From contig URDD01000092.1 of assembly GCA_900546395.1 (NCBI GenBank), forward strand, positions 1-8,528: 8,528 bases of DNA. Direction: 5' to 3'. Positions 7,338-8,528 of this stretch are shown here, one piece after another. A program made the position numbers and the translations under genes. Within the stretch, counting starts at the first letter, position 1. Every line of letters begins with the position of its first letter. The stretch is from an uncultured Bacteroidales bacterium (GTDB taxonomy: Bacteria > Bacteroidota > Bacteroidia > Bacteroidales > UBA932). Below the pieces are notes generated by a model. That model was not told the DNA's origin, searched no databases, and saw nothing but the letters and a program-made list of their open reading frames with translations.

Positions 7338-7345
7338 TACCTTTG
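7338..7345 (+). promoter_or_regulatory. -7 box upstream of tRNA-Leu
   Basis: TACCTTTG is an exact match to TAnnTTTG and ends 11 nt before the tRNA 5' end, placing the transcription start a few bases upstream of the mature tRNA. I see no good -33 match about 20 bp upstream (only a T-run near 7319-7323). No hairpin separates it from the PAP2 stop at 7311. Confidence 0.55.
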
Positions 7346-7356
7346 CCATCCGGATT

Positions 7357-7442
7357 GCTCTGGTGTTGGAATTGGTAGACAAGAGGGACTTAAAATCCCT
7401 TGGGCAGAAATGCCCGTACGGGTTCGATCCCCGTCCGGAGCA
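7357..7442 (+). tRNA. tRNA-Leu (anticodon UAA)
   Basis: This 86-nt class II tRNA reads UUA leucine codons. The acceptor stem GCTCTGG (7357-7363) pairs with CCGGAGC, including one G-U pair, and the discriminator is A at 7442. The D-loop carries GGTAGAC-type sequence. The anticodon arm is AGGGA-CTTAAAA-TCCCT with anticodon TAA at 7391-7393. The long variable arm has a GGGC/GCCC stem, which is diagnostic of Leu/Ser/Tyr tRNAs, and the T arm is ACGGG-TTCGATC-CCCGT. The genomic sequence after the discriminator is CCG, so the terminal CCA is not fully encoded and must be completed by CCA-adding enzyme. Confidence 0.97.
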
Positions 7443-7454
7443 CCGAAAATAATT

Positions 7455-7490
7455 ATTCCGTCAGCTCAAAGGCTGGCGGAATTCTATTTT
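7455..7490. terminator. Hairpin terminator between tRNA-Leu and the convergent gene
   Basis: ATTCCGTCAGC (7455-7465) pairs with GCTGGCGGAAT (7472-7482), an 11-bp stem with one G-U pair and a 6-nt loop. On the plus strand it is followed by the T-rich stretch TCTATTTTCT, and on the minus strand by an A/T-rich stretch with TTATTTT. It could serve both the tRNA and the minus-strand gene, whose stop codon (7463-7461) falls inside the stem. Confidence 0.7.
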
Positions 7491-8027
7491 CTGGAACTTA
7501 TAGCCAAGTTTTTTCAGCCTGACAGAGACTCCGATACGGAATATCGCCCTCATACTGCGGGCAAGAATCTGGTATGACCTGTTGGTCTGAGCCTCGATAT
7601 TCTCACGACGTATCTTATCCATCGCCATCTGCGCACAAGACAGCATGATTTTGGATATTGTTCCAGCTTCAGCCGAGCCCAAAGAGTATCCTAAAATATC
7701 CGCTACTATATGGTCATCCATATCATCAAACCCTCTTGGTCCGTACAGATCTTTGTATTTAACACTGTGGTGCCGGCCCCAGTCCTCGTCCCACCATTGC
7801 GCAATGGCCATTCCTATAAATCCGGCCCACCCGAGGGCTGCTTCTGGAAACTGTCCTATCTGAGGTACGGCATCTGCCATATACTCAGGCGCAAACTCTT
7901 TCCATTTCCCGTCAAGGTCATCACTGGAAAGAAGGGTACCGTCCTGCATACCTAAAGACGTACAGAATTTCAACATATCATTAAGCAAGTCAGCCTCGAA
8001 CTTGTCGTAGTATTCCTTTTCTTCCAT
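7461..8027 (-). CDS. Conserved-looking hypothetical protein, 188 residues
   Basis: I cannot assign this protein to a characterised family. It has no signal peptide, no clear transmembrane helix and no cysteine-based metal site; cysteines are scattered (C22, one near 131). Composition suggests a soluble, mostly helical cytosolic protein. The N-terminal third is acidic (MEEKEYYDKFEADLLND, then a DDLDGKWKEFAPEY segment). The middle is glycine/tryptophan-rich (GWAGFIGMAIAQWWDEDWG, then YGPRGFDDMDDHIVADILGY), and the C-terminal third is basic and helical (RSMRAIFRIGVSVRLKKLGYKF). The frame is supported by an exact promoter -7 box 21 nt upstream, a starting ATG without overlap, and non-random composition. 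The overall impression is of a conserved Bacteroidales protein of unknown function, but that is from memory, not a search. It sits alone between tRNA-Leu and pgk, and both of its ends are separate from neighbouring genes. Confidence 0.82.
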   Translation of the reverse strand: MEEKEYYDKFEADLLNDMLKFCTSLGMQDGTLLSSDDLDGKWKEFAPEYMADAVPQIGQFPEAALGWAGFIGMAIAQWWDEDWGRHHSVKYKDLYGPRGFDDMDDHIVADILGYSLGSAEAGTISKIMLSCAQMAMDKIRRENIEAQTNRSYQILARSMRAIFRIGVSVRLKKLGYKFQKIEFRQPLS

Positions 8028-8048
8028 AATATTGTAAAATTAATGTGG

Positions 8049-8056
8049 CAAAGATA
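8049..8056 (-). promoter_or_regulatory. -7 box of the hypothetical gene
   Basis: On the minus strand this reads TATCTTTG, an exact TAnnTTTG match identical to the box of the PAP2 gene, ending 21 nt before the ATG. No good -33 element is visible 19-21 bp upstream. Confidence 0.6.
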
Positions 8057-8281
8057 CGAAACTGTTTTACTATATCGTCTATCCTCCACTGTTTCTGCCA
8101 CGCACATCGCTGTTACTATAGGTCTCCTGATTTGCTTTTAAGAAGCTGTTTAAATTTTTGTCATTATAAATTTTATGAGATATTTTTGAGGATGTTTTCT
8201 GTGACTTTTTGAAAAAGATAACAGTTAATATTTCACGTCAAAATAAATTTGTCTCCTGACAGGCAAGATTCATTGCGGTTC
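8057..8281. other. AT-rich non-coding stretch between two minus-strand genes
   Basis: I find no open frame, RNA gene or convincing operator here. The middle (about 8131-8250) is strongly AT-rich, with T-runs and a short CTTTT/AAAAG palindrome near 8202-8214. It is flanked by a perfect 9-bp direct repeat, GTCTCCTGA, at 8122-8130 and 8251-8259. It may be a decayed mobile-element remnant or simply a spacer. Confidence 0.5.
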
Positions 8282-8319
8282 AAAAAAACGGACCGACCCT
8301 ATAACAGGATTGGTCCGTT
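8282..8319 (-). terminator. Rho-independent terminator of pgk
   Basis: Read on the minus strand, AACGGACC (8319-8312) pairs perfectly with GGTCCGTT (8294-8287). The stem continues by a G-U, an A-U and, after one mismatch, three more pairs, leaving a loop of about five bases. A U-run follows (8288-8282 are all A on the plus strand). It lies about 70 nt after the pgk stop. Confidence 0.9.
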
Positions 8320-8387
8320 AATCCATTACGGAATTGCCGCTTCAGTGTGATGCCATACGTAACAGCATCTGACATCCAAGTGACTGA

Positions 8388-8528
8388 TTACTCTCTGATA
8401 GCAGCGATACCCGGAAGAACTTTGCCCTCAAGATACTCGAGCATAGCTCCACCGCCGGTAGAAACATAGCTTACTTTCTTTGCATAGCCCATCTGTGTAA
8501 CGGCTGCAACCGAGTCTCCACCACCTAC
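8388..8528 (-). CDS. pgk: Phosphoglycerate kinase, C-terminal end (partial)
   Basis: Phosphoglycerate kinase transfers phosphate between 1,3-bisphosphoglycerate and ADP in glycolysis, in the cytosol. Only the last 46 residues are in the window. They begin VGGGDSVAAV, the conserved nucleotide-binding GGGDS motif of the C-terminal domain. VSTGGGAMLEYLEGK follows, the near-invariant family signature, and then LPGIAAIRE and a TAA stop at 8390-8388. The 5' end lies beyond the right edge. This stretch is too short to have been listed as a separate long frame but is unambiguous by motif. A terminator follows the stop. Confidence 0.96.
   Translation of the reverse strand, partial: VGGGDSVAAVTQMGYAKKVSYVSTGGGAMLEYLEGKVLPGIAAIRE

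Noticed and set aside
8140..8250. Possible insertion-sequence end or complete small element
   Set aside because: No transposase fragment and no inverted terminal repeats are visible; kept only as a low-confidence remnant idea based on the 9-bp direct repeat.
1..8528. CRISPR array, prophage, toxin-antitoxin or defence system
   Set aside because: No regularly spaced repeats, integrase, phage structural genes or small toxin/antitoxin pairs are present; all clear genes but one are recognisable housekeeping or envelope functions.

Overview
The window looks like ordinary chromosomal DNA from a member of the Bacteroidota, most likely order Bacteroidales. Three things support this. Promoters match the Bacteroidetes pattern (a -7 box of the form TAnnTTTG), start codons lack clear Shine-Dalgarno sequences and have A/T-rich leaders, and the proteins resemble Bacteroidales homologues (a long RodA, a PBP2 with a Cys/His cluster). 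I see no phage, integrase, CRISPR array or intact insertion sequence. Genus cannot be fixed from this sequence alone.

Layout. Positions 2-3158 (+) hold the end of a cell-elongation operon: mrdA (PBP2 transpeptidase, 5' end outside the window), then rodA (SEDS glycosyltransferase) 10 bp downstream. Together they form the enzyme pair that builds lateral-wall peptidoglycan. Positions 3178-4077 (+) are a single-gene unit for fabG (3-oxoacyl-ACP reductase) with its own promoter, an A-rich leader of about 50 nt and a strong terminator. Positions 4191-4955 (+) encode a ComF-type phosphoribosyltransferase, which converges with and overlaps by 11 bp a GT4 glycosyltransferase on the minus strand (4945-6078). 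A divergent promoter region of about 140 bp separates the glycosyltransferase from a secreted PAP2-family phosphatase with a beta-strand-rich C-terminal half (6220-7311, +). A tRNA-Leu(UAA) gene follows at 7357-7442 (+). It converges on a conserved-looking but unrecognised 188-residue cytosolic protein (7461-8027, -), and the hairpin between them overlaps that gene's stop codon. After an AT-rich non-coding stretch, the end of pgk (phosphoglycerate kinase, -) and its terminator close the window.

Functionally this is mainly housekeeping: wall elongation, fatty-acid synthesis, envelope lipid/glycan handling, translation and glycolysis. I did not find a convincing new multigene system. The points most worth a second look are the PAP2/beta-domain protein, the altered cysteine-containing C-terminus of FabG, the mid-protein expansion of RodA, the uncharacterised 188-residue protein, the two gene-end overlaps, and a 9-bp direct repeat flanking 120 bp of AT-rich DNA before the pgk terminator.
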